Part shown: positions 36,791 to 49,844 of the stretch, piece by piece
How positions within the stretch are numbered: position 1 is the first letter of the stretch
Layout of the letters: every line of letters begins with the position of its first letter
Assembly: GCA_019828565.1 (NCBI GenBank)
Contig: JAHDYR010000062.1
Coordinates: forward strand, 186,001 to 250,000
Source of the DNA: Carpediemonas membranifera
Lineage: Eukaryota; Fornicata
Reading direction: 5' to 3'
Length of the DNA: 64,000 bases
The notes under the pieces: model-generated
What the model was told of the DNA's origin: nothing
The model's input: the letters and a program-made list of their open reading frames with translations, nothing else
Database searches by the model: none
Position numbers and translations under genes: made by a program

Positions 36791-39700
36791 TTCAAATGGC
36801 GAGTCGGACGCGACGGGCAGCGCGCTCCTGGAATCAGCAGAGCGATACTCACTCCACGTATTCCGGTAGCGCGCGGTCCGGCGCCCTCCGCCCGTCTTTC
36901 GATGCTCGGCCGACCCAACTCGACCCTCGTCTGATGCGACAGAGCAGGCGATTCCGGCCGAGCTCTGGAGATGAATAGTAGATGCATATGGTGCGTTTAT
37001 TGACAGTGCGCTGCGTGCGTGCAGCGTGAGTGTGGGTGTCTATTCAGAGTCGAGATGTGACTCGACTCCCCAAACGATGAGTCGGACGCGAATGGCAGCG
37101 CGCTCCTGGAATCAGCAGAGCGATACTCACTCCACGTATTCCGGTAGCGCGCGGTCTGGCGCTCCTCCGCCCGCCTCGATGTTTCCGGCCGACCCAACTC
37201 GACCCCTCGTCTGATGCGACAGAGCAGGCGATTCCGGCCGAGCTCTGGATCTGAATAGTAGATGCATATGGTGCGTTTATTGACAGCAGCTGCGTGCGTG
37301 CAGCGTGAGTGTGGGTAGCCCATTCAGAGTCGAGATGTGACTCGACTCCCAAAACGATGAGTCGGACGCGAACGGGCAGCGCGCTCCTGGAATCAGCAGA
37401 GCGATACTCACCCACGCAGTCCGGTAGCGCGGTCCGGCGCTCCTCCGCCCGCCTCGATGCTCTCGGCCGACCCAACTCGACCCTCGTCTGATGCGACAGA
37501 GCAGGCGATTCCGGCCGAGCTCTGGATCTGAATAGTAGATGCATATGGTGCGTTTACTGACAGCAGCTGCGTGCGTGCAGCGTGAGTGTGGGTGTCTATT
37601 CAGAGTCGAGATGCGACTCGACCCCCAAATGGCGAGTCGGACGCGACGGGCAGCGCGCTCCTGGAATCAGCAGAGCGATACTCACCCACGCATTCCGGTA
37701 GCGCGCGGTCCGGCGCCTCCGCTCCGCTCTCGATGCTCGGCCGACCCAACTCGACCCTCGTCTGGATGCGACAGAGCAGGCGACTCCGGCCGAGCTCTGG
37801 ATCTGAATAGTAGACATACATGGTGCGTTTATTGACAGTGCGCTGCGTGCGTGCAGCGTGAGTGTGGGGTGTCTATTCAGAGTCGAGATGTGACTTGACC
37901 CCCAAATGGCGAGTCGGACGCGAACGGGCAGCGCGCTCCTGGAATCAGCAGAGCGATACTCACTCCACGTATTCCGGTATGCGCGGTCCGGCGCCCTCCG
38001 CCCGCCTCTCGATGCTCGGCCGACCCAACTCGACCCCTCGTCTGATGCGACAGAGCAGGCGATTCCGGCCGAGCTCTGGATCTGAATAGTAGATGCATAT
38101 GGTGCGTTTATTGACAGTGCGCTGCGTGCGTGCAGCGTGAGTGTGGGTAAAAGTTCATTCAGAGTCGAGATGTGACTCGACTCCCCAAAACGATGAGTCG
38201 GACGCGAACGGGCAGCGCGCTCCTGGAATCAGCAGAGCGATACTCACTCCACGTAGTCCGGTAGCGCGCGGTCTGGCGCTCCTCCGCCCGCCTCGATGCT
38301 CGGCCGACCCAACTCGACCCTCGTCTGATGCGACAGAGCAGGCGATTCCGGCCGAGCTCTGGATCTGAATAGTAGATGCATATGGTGCGTTTATTGACAG
38401 TGCGCTGCGTGCGTGCAGCGTGAGTGTGGGTAGCTCATTCAGAGTCGAGATGTGACTCGACTCCTGTAAACGATGAGTCGGACGCGACCGGCAGCGCGCG
38501 CTCCTGGAATCAGCAGAGCGATACTCACTCCACGTATTCCGGTATGCGCGGTCCGGCGCTCCTCCGCCCGCCTCGATGCTCGGCCGACCCAATCCTCGAC
38601 CCCTCGTCTGGATGCGACAGAGCAGGCGACTCCAGCCGAGCTCTGGAGATGAATAGTAGATGCATATGGTGCGTTTATTGACAGTGCGCTGCGTGCGTGC
38701 AGCGTGAGTGTGGGTGTTTATTCAGAGTCGAGATGTGACTCGACTCCCAAAACGATGAGTCGGACGCGAACGGGCAGCGCGCTCCTGGAATCAGCAGAGC
38801 GATACTCACCCACGTAGTCCGGTAGCGCGCGGTCTGGCGCTCCTCCGCCCGTCTTCGATGCTCGGCCGACCCAACTCGACCCTCGTCTGGATGCGACAGA
38901 GCAGGCGATTCCGGCCGAGCTCTGGATCTGAATAGTAGATGCATATGGTGCGTTTATTGACAGTGCGCTGCGTGCGTGCAGCGTGAGTGTGGGTGTTCAT
39001 TCAGAGTCGAGATGTGACTCGACTCCCTTAAATGGCGAGAGTCGGACGCGAACGGCAGCGCGCTCCTGGAATCAGCAGAGCGATACTCACTCCACGTATT
39101 CCGGTAGCGCGCGGTCCGGCGCCCTCCGCCCGCCTCGATGCTCGGCCGACCCAATCCCGACCCTCGTCTGGATGCGACAGAGCAGGCGATTCCGGCCGAG
39201 CTCTGGATCTGAATAGTAGATGCATATGGTGCGTTTACTGACAGTGCGCTGCGTGCGTGCAGCGTGAGTGTGGGGTGTTCATTCAGAGTCGAGATGTGAC
39301 TCGACCCCCAAATGGCGAGTCGGACGCGAACGGGCAGCGCGCTCCTGGAATCAGCAGAGCGATATTCACCCACGTATTCCGGTAGCGCGCGGTCCGGCGC
39401 CCTCCGCCCGCCTCGATGCTCGGCCGACCCAACTCGACCCCTCGTCTGGATGCGACAGAGCAGGCGACTCCGGCCGAGCTCTGGAGATGAATAGTAGATG
39501 CATATGGTGCGTTTATTGACAGTGCGCTGCGTGCGTGCAGCGTGAGTGTGGGTGTTCATTCAGAGTCGAGATGTGACTCGACTCCCAAAACGATGAGTCG
39601 GACGCGAACGGGCAGCGCGCTCCTGGAATCAGCAGAGCGATACTCACCCACGCAGTCCGGTAGCGCGCGGTCTGGCGCTCCTCCGCCCGCCTCGATGCTC

Positions 39701-42700
39701 GGCCGACCCAACTCGACCCTCGTCTGGATGCGACAGAGCAGGCGATTCCGGCCGAGCTCTGGAGATGAATAGTAGATGCATATGGTGCGTTTATTGACAG
39801 CAGCTGCGTGCGTGCAGCGTGAGTGTGGGGTGTCTATTCAGAGTCGAGATGTGACTCGACTCCCCAAAACGATGAGTCGGACGCGAACGGCAGCGCGCTC
39901 CTGGAATCAGCAGAGCGATACTCACCCACGTATTCCGGTATGCGCGGTCCGGCGCCTCTCCGCCCGCCTCGGATGCTCGGCCGACCCAACTCGACCCTCG
40001 TCTGGATGCGACAGAGCAGGCGACTCCAGCCGAGCTCTGGAGATGAATAGTAGATGCATATGGTGCGTTTATTGACAGCAGCTGCGTGCGTGCAGCGTGA
40101 GTGTGGGTGTTTCATTCAGAGTCGAGATGTGACTCCGACTCCCAAAACGATGAGTCGGACGCGAACGGGCAGCGCGCCCTGGAATCAGCAGAGCGATACT
40201 CACTCCACGTAGTCCGTAGCGCGGTCTGGCGCTCCTCCGCCCGCCTCGATGCTCGGCCGACCCAACTCGACCCTCGTCTGATGCGACAGAGCAGGCGATT
40301 CCGGCCGAGCTCTGGATCTGAATAGTAGATGCATAGCGGTGCGTTTATTGACAGTGCGCTGCGTGCGCAGCGAGTGTGGGGTGTCTATTCAGAGTCGAGA
40401 TGTGACTCGACCCCCAAATGGCGAGTCGGACGCGAACGGGCAGCGCGCTCCTGGAATCAGCAGAGCGATACTCACTCCACGTATTCCGGTAGCGCGCGGT
40501 CTGGTGCCCTCCGCCCGCCTCGCTGATGCTCGGCCGACCCAACTCGACCCCTCGTCTGATGCGACAGAGCAGGCGATTCCGGCCGAGCCTGGATCTGAAT
40601 AGTAGATGCATATGGTGCGTTTATTGACAGTGCGCTGCGCGTGCAGCGTGAGTGTGGGGGTGTTCATTCAGAGTCGAGATGTGACTCGACTCTAAATGGC
40701 GAGTCGGACGCGAGCGGGCAGCGCGCTCCTGGAATCAGCAGAGCGATACTCACCCACGTATTCCGGTAGCGCGCGGTCCGGCGCCCTCCGCCCGCCTCGA
40801 TGCTCGGCCGACCCAACTCGACCCCTCGTCTGGATGCGACAGAGCAGTGCTGATTCCGGCCGAGCTCTGGATCTGAATAGTAGATGCATATGGTGCGTTT
40901 ATTGACAGTGCGCTGCGTGCGTGCAGCGTGAGTGTGGGTGTGTCTATTCAGAGTCGAGATGTGACTCGACCCCCAAATGGCGAGTCGGACGCGAACGGGC
41001 AGCGCGCTCCTGGAATCAGCAGAGCGATATTCACTCCACGCATTCCGGTAGCGCGCGGTCCGGCGCCCTCCGCCTGCCTCGATGCTCGGCCGACCCAACC
41101 TCGACCCTCGTCTGGATGCGACAGAGCAGGCGACCCGGCCGAGCTCTGGAGATGAATAGTAGATGCATATGGTGCGTTTATTGACAGCAGCTGCGTGCGT
41201 GCAGCGTGAGTGTGGGTGTTCATTCAGAGTCGAGATGTGACTCGACTCCCAAAACGATGAGTCGGACGCGAACGGGCAGCGCGCTCCTGGAATCAGCAGA
41301 GCGATACTCACTCCACGCAGTCCGGTAGCGCGCGGTCCGGCGCCCTCCGCCTCGCCTCGATGCTCGGCCGACCCAACTCGACCCTCGTCTGGATGCGACA
41401 GAGCAGGCGACTCCAGCCGAGCTCTGGATCTGAATAGTAGATGGCTATGGTGCGTTTACTGACAGTGCGCTGCGTGCGCAGCGTGAGTGTGGGTAAGCTC
41501 ATTCAGAGTCGAGATGTGACTCGACTCCCAAAACGATGAGTCGGACGCGAACGGGCAGCGCGCTCCTGGAATCAGCAGAGCGATACTCACCCACGTAGTC
41601 CGGTAGCGCGCGGTCCGGCGCGCCTCCGCCTGCCTCTCGATGCTCGGCCGACCCAACTCGACCCTCGTCTGGATGCGCGACAGAGCAGGCGATTCCGGCC
41701 GAGCTCTGGATCTGGAATAGTAGATGCATATGGTGCGTTTATTGACAGTGCGCTGCGTGCGTGCAGCGTGAGTGTGGGTGTCTCATTCAGAGTCGAGATG
41801 TGACTCGACTCCCAAATGGCGAGTCGGACGCGACCGGCAGCGCGCTCCTGGAATCAGCAGAGCGATACTCACTCCACGTATTCCGGTAGCGCGCGGTCCG
41901 GCGCCCTCCGCCCGCCTCGATGCTCGGCCGACCCAACTCGACCCTCGTCTGATGCGACAGAGCAGGCGACTCCGGCCGAGCTCTGGATCTGAATAGTAGA
42001 TGCATACATGGTGCGTTTATTGACAGTGCGCTGCGTGCAGCGTGAGTGTGGGTGTTTCATTCAGAGTCGAGATGTGACTCGACCTCAGAAACGATGAGTC
42101 GGACGCGACGGGCAGCGCGCTCCTGGAAATCAGCAGAGCGATACCACTCCACGTAGTCCGGTAGCGCGGTCTGGCGCTCTCCGCCCGCCTCGATGCTCGG
42201 CCGACCCAACTCGACCCTCGTCTGGATGCGACAGAGAGCAGGCGATTCCGGCCGAGCTCTGGATCTGAATAGTAGATGCATATGGTGCGTTTATTGACAG
42301 TGCGCTGCGTGCGTGCAGCGTGTGAGTGGGGTGTTCATTCAGAGTCGAGATGTGACTCGACCCCCAAATGGCGAGTCGGACGCGAACGGGCAGCGCGCTC
42401 CTGGAATCAGCAGAGCGATACTCACCCACGTATTCCGGTAGCGCGGTCCGAGCGCCTCCGCCTGCCCTTTCGATGCTCGGCCGACCCAACTCGACCCTCG
42501 TCTGGATGCGACAGAGCAGGCGACTCCGGCCGAGCTCTGGAGATGAATAGTAGATGCATATGGTGCGTTTATTGACAGTGCGCTGCGTGCGTGCAGCGTG
42601 AGTGTGGTGTTTATTCAGAGTCGAGATGTGACTCGACTCAAAACGATGAGTCGGACGCGAACGGGCAGCGCGCTCCTGGAATCAGCAGAGCGATACTCAC

Positions 42701-44582
42701 CCACGTAGTCTCGGTAGCGCGCGGTCCGGCGCCTCCGCCTGCCTTCGATGCTCGGCCGACCCAACTCGACCCTCGTCTGATGCGACAGAGCAGGCGATTC
42801 CGGCCGAGCTCTGGATCTGAATAGTAGATGCATATGGTGCGTTTACTGACAGTGCGCTGCGTGCGTGCAGCGTGAGTGTGGGTGTTCATTCAGAGTCGAG
42901 ATGTGACTCGACTCCAAATGGCGAGTCGGACGCGACCGGGCAGCGCGCTCCTGGAATCAGCAGAGCGATACTCACTCCACGTATTCCGGTAGCGCGGTCC
43001 GGCGCTCCTCCGCCCGCCTCGATGCGCTCGGCCGACCCAACTCGACCCCTCGTCTGGATGCGACAGAGCAGGCGACTCCGGCCGAGCTCTGGATCTGGAA
43101 TAGTAGACATACATGGTGCGTTTATTGACAGTGCGCTGCGTGCGTGCAGCGTGAGTGTGGGTGTTCATTCAGAGTCGAGATGTGACTCGACCCCCAAATG
43201 GCGAGTCGGACGCGACGGCAGCGCGCTCCTGGAATCAGCAGAGCTGATACTCACCCACGTATTCCGGTAGCGCGGTCCGGCGCCTCCGCCCGCCTCGATG
43301 CTCGGCCGACCCAACTCGACCCTCGTCTGGATGCGACAGAGCAGGCGATTCCGGCCGAGCTCTGGATCTGAATAGTAGACATACATGGTGCGTTTACTGA
43401 CAGTGCGCGCTGCGTGCGCAGCGTGAGTGTGGGGTGTTCATTCAGAGTCGAGATGCGACTCAACCCCCAAAATGGCGAGTCGGACGCGACGGGCAGCGCG
43501 CCCTGGAATCAGCAGAGCGATACCACCCACGTATTCCGGTAGCGCGGTCCGGCGCCCTCCGCCCGCCCTCGATGCTCGGCCGACCCAACTCGACCCTCGT
43601 CTGGATGCGACAGAGCAGGCGACTCCGGGCCGAGCTCTGGATCTGAATAGTAGACATACATGGTGCGTTTATTGACAGTGCGCTGCGTGCGTGCAGCGTG
43701 AGTGTGGGGTGTTCATTCAGAGTCGAGATGTGACCTCAACCCCAAATGGCGAGTCGGACGCGAATGGCAGCGCGCCCTGGAATCAGCAGAGCGATACTCA
43801 CTCCACGTATTCCGGTAGCGCGCGGTCTGGCGCTCCTCCGCCCGCCTCGATGCTCGGCCGACCCAACTCGACCCTCGTCTGATGCGACAGAGCAGGCGAT
43901 TCCGGCCGAGCTCTGGATCTGAATAGTAGACATACATGGTGCGTTTATTGACAGTGCGCTGCGTGCGTGCAGCGTGAGTGTGGGGGTGTTCATTCAGAGT
44001 CGAGATGTGACTCGACCCCCAAATGGCGAGTCGGACGCGAACGGGCAGCGCGCTCCTGGAATCAGCAGAGCGATACTCACTCCACGTATTCCGGTAGCGC
44101 GCGGTCCGGCGCGCCCTCCGCCTGCCTCGATGCTCGGCCGACCCAACTCGACCCCTCGTCTGGATGCGACAGAGCAGGCGATTCCGGCCGAGCTCTGGAT
44201 CTGAATAGTAGACATACATGGTGCGTTTATTGACAGTGCGCTGCGTGCGTGCAGCGTGAGTGTGGGGTGTTCATTCAGAGTCGAGATGACTCAACCCCCT
44301 CAAATGGCGAGTCGGACGCGAACGGGCAGCGCGCTCCTGGAATCAGCAGAGCGATACTCACCCACGTAGTCCGGTAGCGCGCGGTCCGGCGCCCTCCGCC
44401 CGCCCTCGATGCTCGGCCGACCCAACTCGACCCTCGTCTGATGCGACAGGAGCAGGCGATTCCGGCCGAGCTCTGGATCTGAATAGTAGACATACATGGT
44501 GCGTTTATTGACAGTGCGCTGCGCGTGCAGCGTGAGTGTGGGTGTTCATCAGAGTCGAGATGTGACTCGACCTCAAAATGGC
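36791..44582 (+). repeat. Satellite array 3, 28 monomers
   Basis: Same monomer family. The first about ten monomers follow array 1: monomer 5 has gacttgaccccc, monomer 9 has the extended gagagtcgg junction, and monomer 10 has the rare gatattcac. The last six carry acatacatgg, as in the other arrays. It has one monomer more than arrays 1 and 2. Indel density is the highest of the three arrays. Confidence 0.96.
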
Positions 44583-45529
44583 AAAGAAAGAAATTTATGG
44601 TGCTTGGATTCTGGACCCCCGGACCGAGCTTGTTTCCCGCTGTCTTGAGCCGAGTGCTGTGCTCGCTCGTCCGCTCTCCCCGGGTGGCAAACTGGCTATC
44701 CTTCAGCAGCGTTTGCCTCGGCTTTCGGTGCGACTGCTCCGCGGAAACCGATTCTCCCACTGCTCCCAGAGGCCCCTGCGGCCATCTCCGTGCAAATATA
44801 AGCTCTCTCCTGCCTCCCTGAAAGTCTCGGCAACTATCCGGGGAGAGCCTGGGGGTCTGTCCTCGGGCATTGGACAGGCAGGATCGTCCTGCAGAATCCC
44901 TGACTCACAGACACTCTTGCTTCCCTCTGCAGTCCTTGTAGAGCTGTTCAGCCACGGCACCCTCTCGTCTGTCCGGGTTCCCCACCCATGCCCCTCGACT
45001 CCTGTTAAGAAGCCTACCCGCTAGTGCGGAAAGTGTGGACTCAAGTCCATGCTGTCTACCCTCGGTTAGGTGGCGTGGGTCAGCATGTGTGCGTACCCCC
45101 AGGCACTAGGCCCGGGTTGTCCTGTTACCCTACAACATTTCCCTGCTTGCACTCACATGTCCTTGGTTTCATAAGTCGTTAATCAGGCAGGCACCATCTG
45201 TGTCTCTCTCCTGACCTTTCGTGGCCAGTCCCTGCAGTTTCCCTCTCTCGAGTCCCAACGCGTGGTGCCCAACCATATGAATGATGGATTTCCTTTGACC
45301 TTATCCTTGTTCTGTCCTTGCGCTGTATGTCCTTTCTTTCTTATTTCTGGTCTGTCCTTCCTGTTATTTCCTTTGCAGCCGTTCCCTTTTCCCTTTGCTT
45401 TTGTTCCTGGCTACCGATACGTGGGCCTTTCCTCACTGATCCCAGGAGCTAGCACCCAGCGAGGGTGGTCCATGGCTGATTCCTGTCCATCCCTTCCCGG
45501 TCCTGGAGTCAGGGGTTCATGACATGCTT
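44583..45529 (-). other. 3' UTR and tail of LINE-A copy 4
   Basis: Matches copies 2 and 3 with many indels. It ends in TTTC units at the satellite. Confidence 0.6.
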
Positions 45530-48500
45530 CTATTCCACCTTTGAAGCTGTTGTAAACCTTTGCCAGTTCCCTGTAGTCCTGCCGTGAGGCCTTCCCAAAA
45601 TGTCCTCCGAGCCCTATAATATTAGTTGCTGTAATTCTAGGATGGGTCTTTCCTGGTACCACCATTCGCCCTCGCCCCTGCCTACTTCCCAAGTCCTTGC
45701 CTTTTGTGGCTTCGCTGCTGTCCACAGCTTTGTCCAAGCTTCTCTGTCTACTCGCCGGGCATTCACAGACTATGTGCGCTGCCGATCCCAGCCTCCCCTG
45801 GCCCTCTGCCCACTCCCCTGATCATTTCCTGCTTCCTTGCTGGTCCTGGCTTCTACAATGATCCTGTAGAACAGGCTCACCTCCGACTCCTCCGAGCAGC
45901 ATAGTCTGCTACACTTTCTCTCTTCAGGTCAGCGCCTTGGGCCAGCTCTGTGGATGGTCTCCCTATAGGGCCCTCCCCTCTCTCTGCCGACGATGGGATG
46001 GCCGACATTGGCTGCAATGGATACCCTCTCTTCCATTCCGCCCTGCTTTTGCCCCTTCCAGCCTTTCGGTCTACTGTAGGCTTTCACCTTGCAGACACTT
46101 TGCTTTACCTCTTTGTCCCCATGACTTTTCCATTAGTCCCAGTGCCGTGCGAGCTTTTTGCACCGCTTCATCCACCCTCCTGATCGTTTCATGCCATAAA
46201 TCCAGTAGTGCTGGCTTAGCTCCTCTGCGTGCCCTCCAGATGCTGCACTCTCCCCAGCTTCCTCACATAACCGTGCCCCGCCCCATTCTCTGTTTCTGAC
46301 TGGCTATCCTGGTCCCTGTAGTTGACTCATCCTTGACTGCCAGCTATTCCATGTGTGCCTGGAGGTCCACCCATCCATTCATCAGCCCTCATGGTTGCGC
46401 CCCTCCCGGTCCTTGTTCGCCATGATTCCCTGCCAGTCATTCCCAGATCCTTTTCTACCTCCCGGTGCGTTCTCCACACCTCGACCTGAAGAGGATCCTG
46501 GGCCATATATATTTCCAGTAGTAGCCTGCTCGCTAGTGCTGGCATGTTTGCCCCGGTCCACCCTGCCCATCTCAACTCAGTCTCTTGTACCTTTCGCTCT
46601 GCTTCCTGTTTCCGCCTCATGCAGGCCTCAGACAGAGGGTCCTTCCCACTCTGCGATCCGGCGCTAATCCCAGGTATCTCGCCTCCCCTTCTCTGGCAGG
46701 CAGTAGTGTGTTACCTCCCTCGATCCTGACTAGGGGCTGTTCTGGTCCACGTCTCAATCATCAGCATCTCTTTCAAGGGCACTCCACATTTCATGCCTTC
46801 CTCTGATTATGTCCACCATTTATGCTGGCGACCATCTGGCTGTGCCCGGTTTGCTCCCTTGTGACCGCAGTGTCATCCACACAAACATGGTAAGTGCTGC
46901 CGGTAGGTCGGTCGCTGAGGTGGCTCCGTAGGTCCTTGGCGGTTCTCTGATGTCGCACCGTTCTCCCTTTGATTTTCTTTCTGGCCAGGTGGGGCCAGTT
47001 AGCCATGAACAGCACACAAACAGTAAGTCGGTGCCAGTGTGACGCACCCTGCTTAACTCCCCTTGTTGGTTTCTTTCCCCATGCCTTTGCCCCCTTGACT
47101 GATATCCAAGGTTTCCTTATTGTGCCTGTTCGAATTGCCCTGATCAAGTGCTCCTCCACCTACATACCCTGTGAAGCTGATCCATGAGAATGTCCCCTGG
47201 TACCGTGTCATATGTCTTCTCGATGTCTCCAGAAAGATTGACGTGGTCTCTACCCTCCCGGTGCCGCTGCACAAATGTACTGTATCTGCTGGATGACGTC
47301 CCTGTCTGGACTGGAAACCAGCCTTGTTCTCTTCTTTGGTATGAACTCTTTTCTCGTTGCTGCTTCCAGACGCATCTTGAGCACTACCATAGACCCTGCA
47401 CAGCAGTGGTGTCAAGGATATTGGTCTACATATGATTCCGGCTTCTGACCCCTTTGGCTTCCCTTTCTGTGTATGGCCGACCACTGTGGCATACCTACTT
47501 CCATGCTTTGCACGGCCGCTCCCTGTAGACCCTGCTGATGAGCCTCCCTGTCACTTCCCCTAAGGCCTTTCATCCAGCTCTCTCTCAGCATGTCTCCCAG
47601 GATGTGAGGTCAGGCCCTGGTGCGGTGTCCCTCCTGATCCTTTTGGATTGCGGCTTTGACCTCGCTTCTCCTTGAACTCATGCCTCCGTCCCTGCCCCTC
47701 CATGTCTCTCCAGGTGGGTTCCCTGCCTCTGCTGGACTCCCAGCATACTGTTGCAAGAGGGATCTCGCCTGATGGTCAGCCTTGTCCGTGGCTATCACCC
47801 GTCCCTGAGGAGGCTCTCCGGCACTCCCTTGTATTGTTGTCACACTACTCACCTTTCTGATGGTGTCGCACTCGAGGCCTCCCTTTGAGGCCCTATACTC
47901 TGCACTTCTGCTGATGTCGGCCACCCATTTGGCCCTGCGCTCTCCCTCTGCATTTCTCCTTCCAGCCTCTTCTTCATCCTCTTTCCTTCCCTGGTCCCAG
48001 TTTGCGCTCATTTCTGTCCATGTTCGCTGGAGTTCGCTCCACACCTGTTCCCGCGAACACTTTGTCCTTTGCCTTGCTCCCGTTGTTCACTTCACTGGTC
48101 GCCCATGCATTTGCGTCTCATAGTCTCTTCCATTGGTCCGAGCCTTGATCCTGCCCAGCTTTTGAGACCAGTGATCGGCCCCTCCTTTCTTTCTCATTTC
48201 ATGGGCCAGGTGTGCACCTCGGATGCGCCAGAGCCACCGTCTCTGCCTCACTTCCTAGCGCAGTACCGTTGTTCCTTCCATGTGCTAGAGTGATCTGCCA
48301 TTGTGTGAGCTGAGCATCCCATACTCCCGACCTCCTGAGACTCTACTCACCCCACCCTCCCGCCCCCGGATTCCTGGTGCTGTCACTGCAGCCCGCCAAC
48401 ATGTTCCTGATGTGAGCGTCCCAGACTCTGCGTGACGAAGGGCTTTGAGCCTGTGCTTCCATCATATCCTTCCACCGGGTGGATCTTTTCCATCGGGCCT

Positions 48501-49101
48501 GGGTCGATGTGTTCCAGTCTCCCACACCATGGCCTCCCATGCTCCCTTTCATGTCCATGACCTTCGGCAGAGTGTCCCTGAATCCATCCTTCTCCCGCGT
48601 TTTGCTGTGGCAGCCGGGATGGAGGGCCATACATCGCTGATGACTAGTATGTCCTGCCGGTTTCCCCCTTTATTGCTGGCTTCTTGCACTCTTCCCGATA
48701 GGCTGTCTCGGGCTGTTATGCCGATGTCCCACTTGTGCCGTGTAGTGCGGTCACTATCGCGCTGATGCTCTTCCTTTGTTCCCTTTCCCATCTTGGGCGC
48801 AGGTTCGCTGGCATGCTGCCTCGCTATGCCTAGTTGTTGTCGGCTGATGCGGTGCTGACTTTGACATCCGCCTTTCGTCGTTACAAGACCAGGTCCTCTT
48901 CCGTCTCCTCTCCCTGCTAGGTGGCCGGCGTCCACGAAGCAATGAACCCTCGTATTCGCCGTTCTCCCATGTCTCTTTGTGGCGAGTACCGCCTCTATAG
49001 TCCTCAACCTTAGCTGAACTGCTGCTGCCATAGACGCTGCAAGTCCTTTCCTCTTCCATGTGTCCTCTGTGTTCAGATTCAAGTATCTTGTAGGTTACCA
49101 T
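45530..49101 (-). pseudogene. LINE-A ORF2: endonuclease and reverse transcriptase, copy 4 (heavily frameshifted)
   Basis: From MVTYKILES at 49,101 to TAG at 45,530-45,532. Endonuclease pieces (STRWKDMM, FVDAGHLAGR), the RT linker (RRAKWVADISRSA) and the RT palm (the FVDD region reads FVWMTLRSQG after a shift near 46,880) are recognisable but scattered over all frames. As it stands it cannot make a protein. Much of the damage may be consensus error, because it grows toward the adjacent gap. Confidence 0.8.
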
Positions 49102-49382
49102 TGCCTTTGTCCTACTTATCCTGGTGAATTCCAGAATTTGGGAGCAGCCTCGCCTCTATCCTTGTCCTAACAAGCCTAGATGCCGGTCTCTGCATCTCTT
49201 GTCAGGCCAACCTTGTTACCACCTGGTGACCTTCCATTCTTTCGGGCAGGGCATTCTAGGTGATCGATATGACGTGACTTTGGCTGCCAAGCTGCTACAG
49301 CTCACCGGCAGTACTGCTGGAATGCTGGCCCTGTGGGAGCCAGGGCTTTAAACAGCAAGCCGGCTCTTGAAAGAATACTGCT

Positions 49383-49565
49383 TTACCATGTCCTTACTCC
49401 TCTCCGTGGACTCCCACTGCCGCTGCAGCTGTCCTCGGCCCGACTCACTTGCTGTCCTTTGTAGACTCTTGCATTACCGTGATGAACTGGGTCATCAGGT
49501 CCATGGGTGAGATCTGCTTGGCCTTCTTAGCCTTCGTGCTTTGTGCCGATCGGGCTTCTCCCTTG
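49383..49565 (-). pseudogene. LINE-A ORF1 C-terminus, copy 4 (cut by gap)
   Basis: The last codons of ORF1, containing KAKKAKQISPMDLMTQF. The rest is lost in the run of N. Confidence 0.7.
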
Positions 49566-49665
49566 NNNNNNNNNNNNNNNNNNNNNNNNNNNNNNNNNNN
49601 NNNNNNNNNNNNNNNNNNNNNNNNNNNNNNNNNNNNNNNNNNNNNNNNNNNNNNNNNNNNNNNNN
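49566..49665. other. Assembly gap, exactly 100 N
   Basis: One hundred N in a row, a conventional placeholder for a gap of unknown size. LINE-A copy 4 stops in mid-ORF1 on the left. Unrelated sequence starts on the right, so the adjacency of the two sides is not proven. Confidence 0.98.
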
Positions 49666-49844
49666 GGTTGGGTGTGCGGCCGGGCGCTACCGGGAACATG
49701 TGAAAACACCTCCCGCCGGTTCAGGAATCATTCCGCCCTGTGCCTTGTCTTCACCCAGGGCTTTCCTCCTAGTCTGGGCCTGTTCTGAGGTTCATGAGGG
49801 CCTTTTCCGCATAATAGACCCTCCTTCACTGTTTCATCCTCCTG
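49666..49844. other. No feature recognised next to the gap
   Basis: 179 bp at the contig edge, probably the 3' flank or 3' UTR of the family-B element. Nothing specific was seen. Confidence 0.4.

Larger units (their letters stand above)
44583..49565 (-). mobile_element. Family-A LINE, copy 4 (interrupted by assembly gap)
   Basis: From the satellite junction at 44,582/44,583 to the run of N. It holds the 3' UTR, all of ORF2, the spacer and the last about 60 codons of ORF1. It carries far more small insertions and deletions than copies 2 and 3, mostly C/T on the plus strand. Confidence 0.92.

Noticed and set aside
4223-44590. Identical LINE junctions taken as proof of site-specific insertion
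   Set aside because: The junctions are copies of a single event: surrounding monomer variants are duplicated too, and copy 5 is not in satellite.
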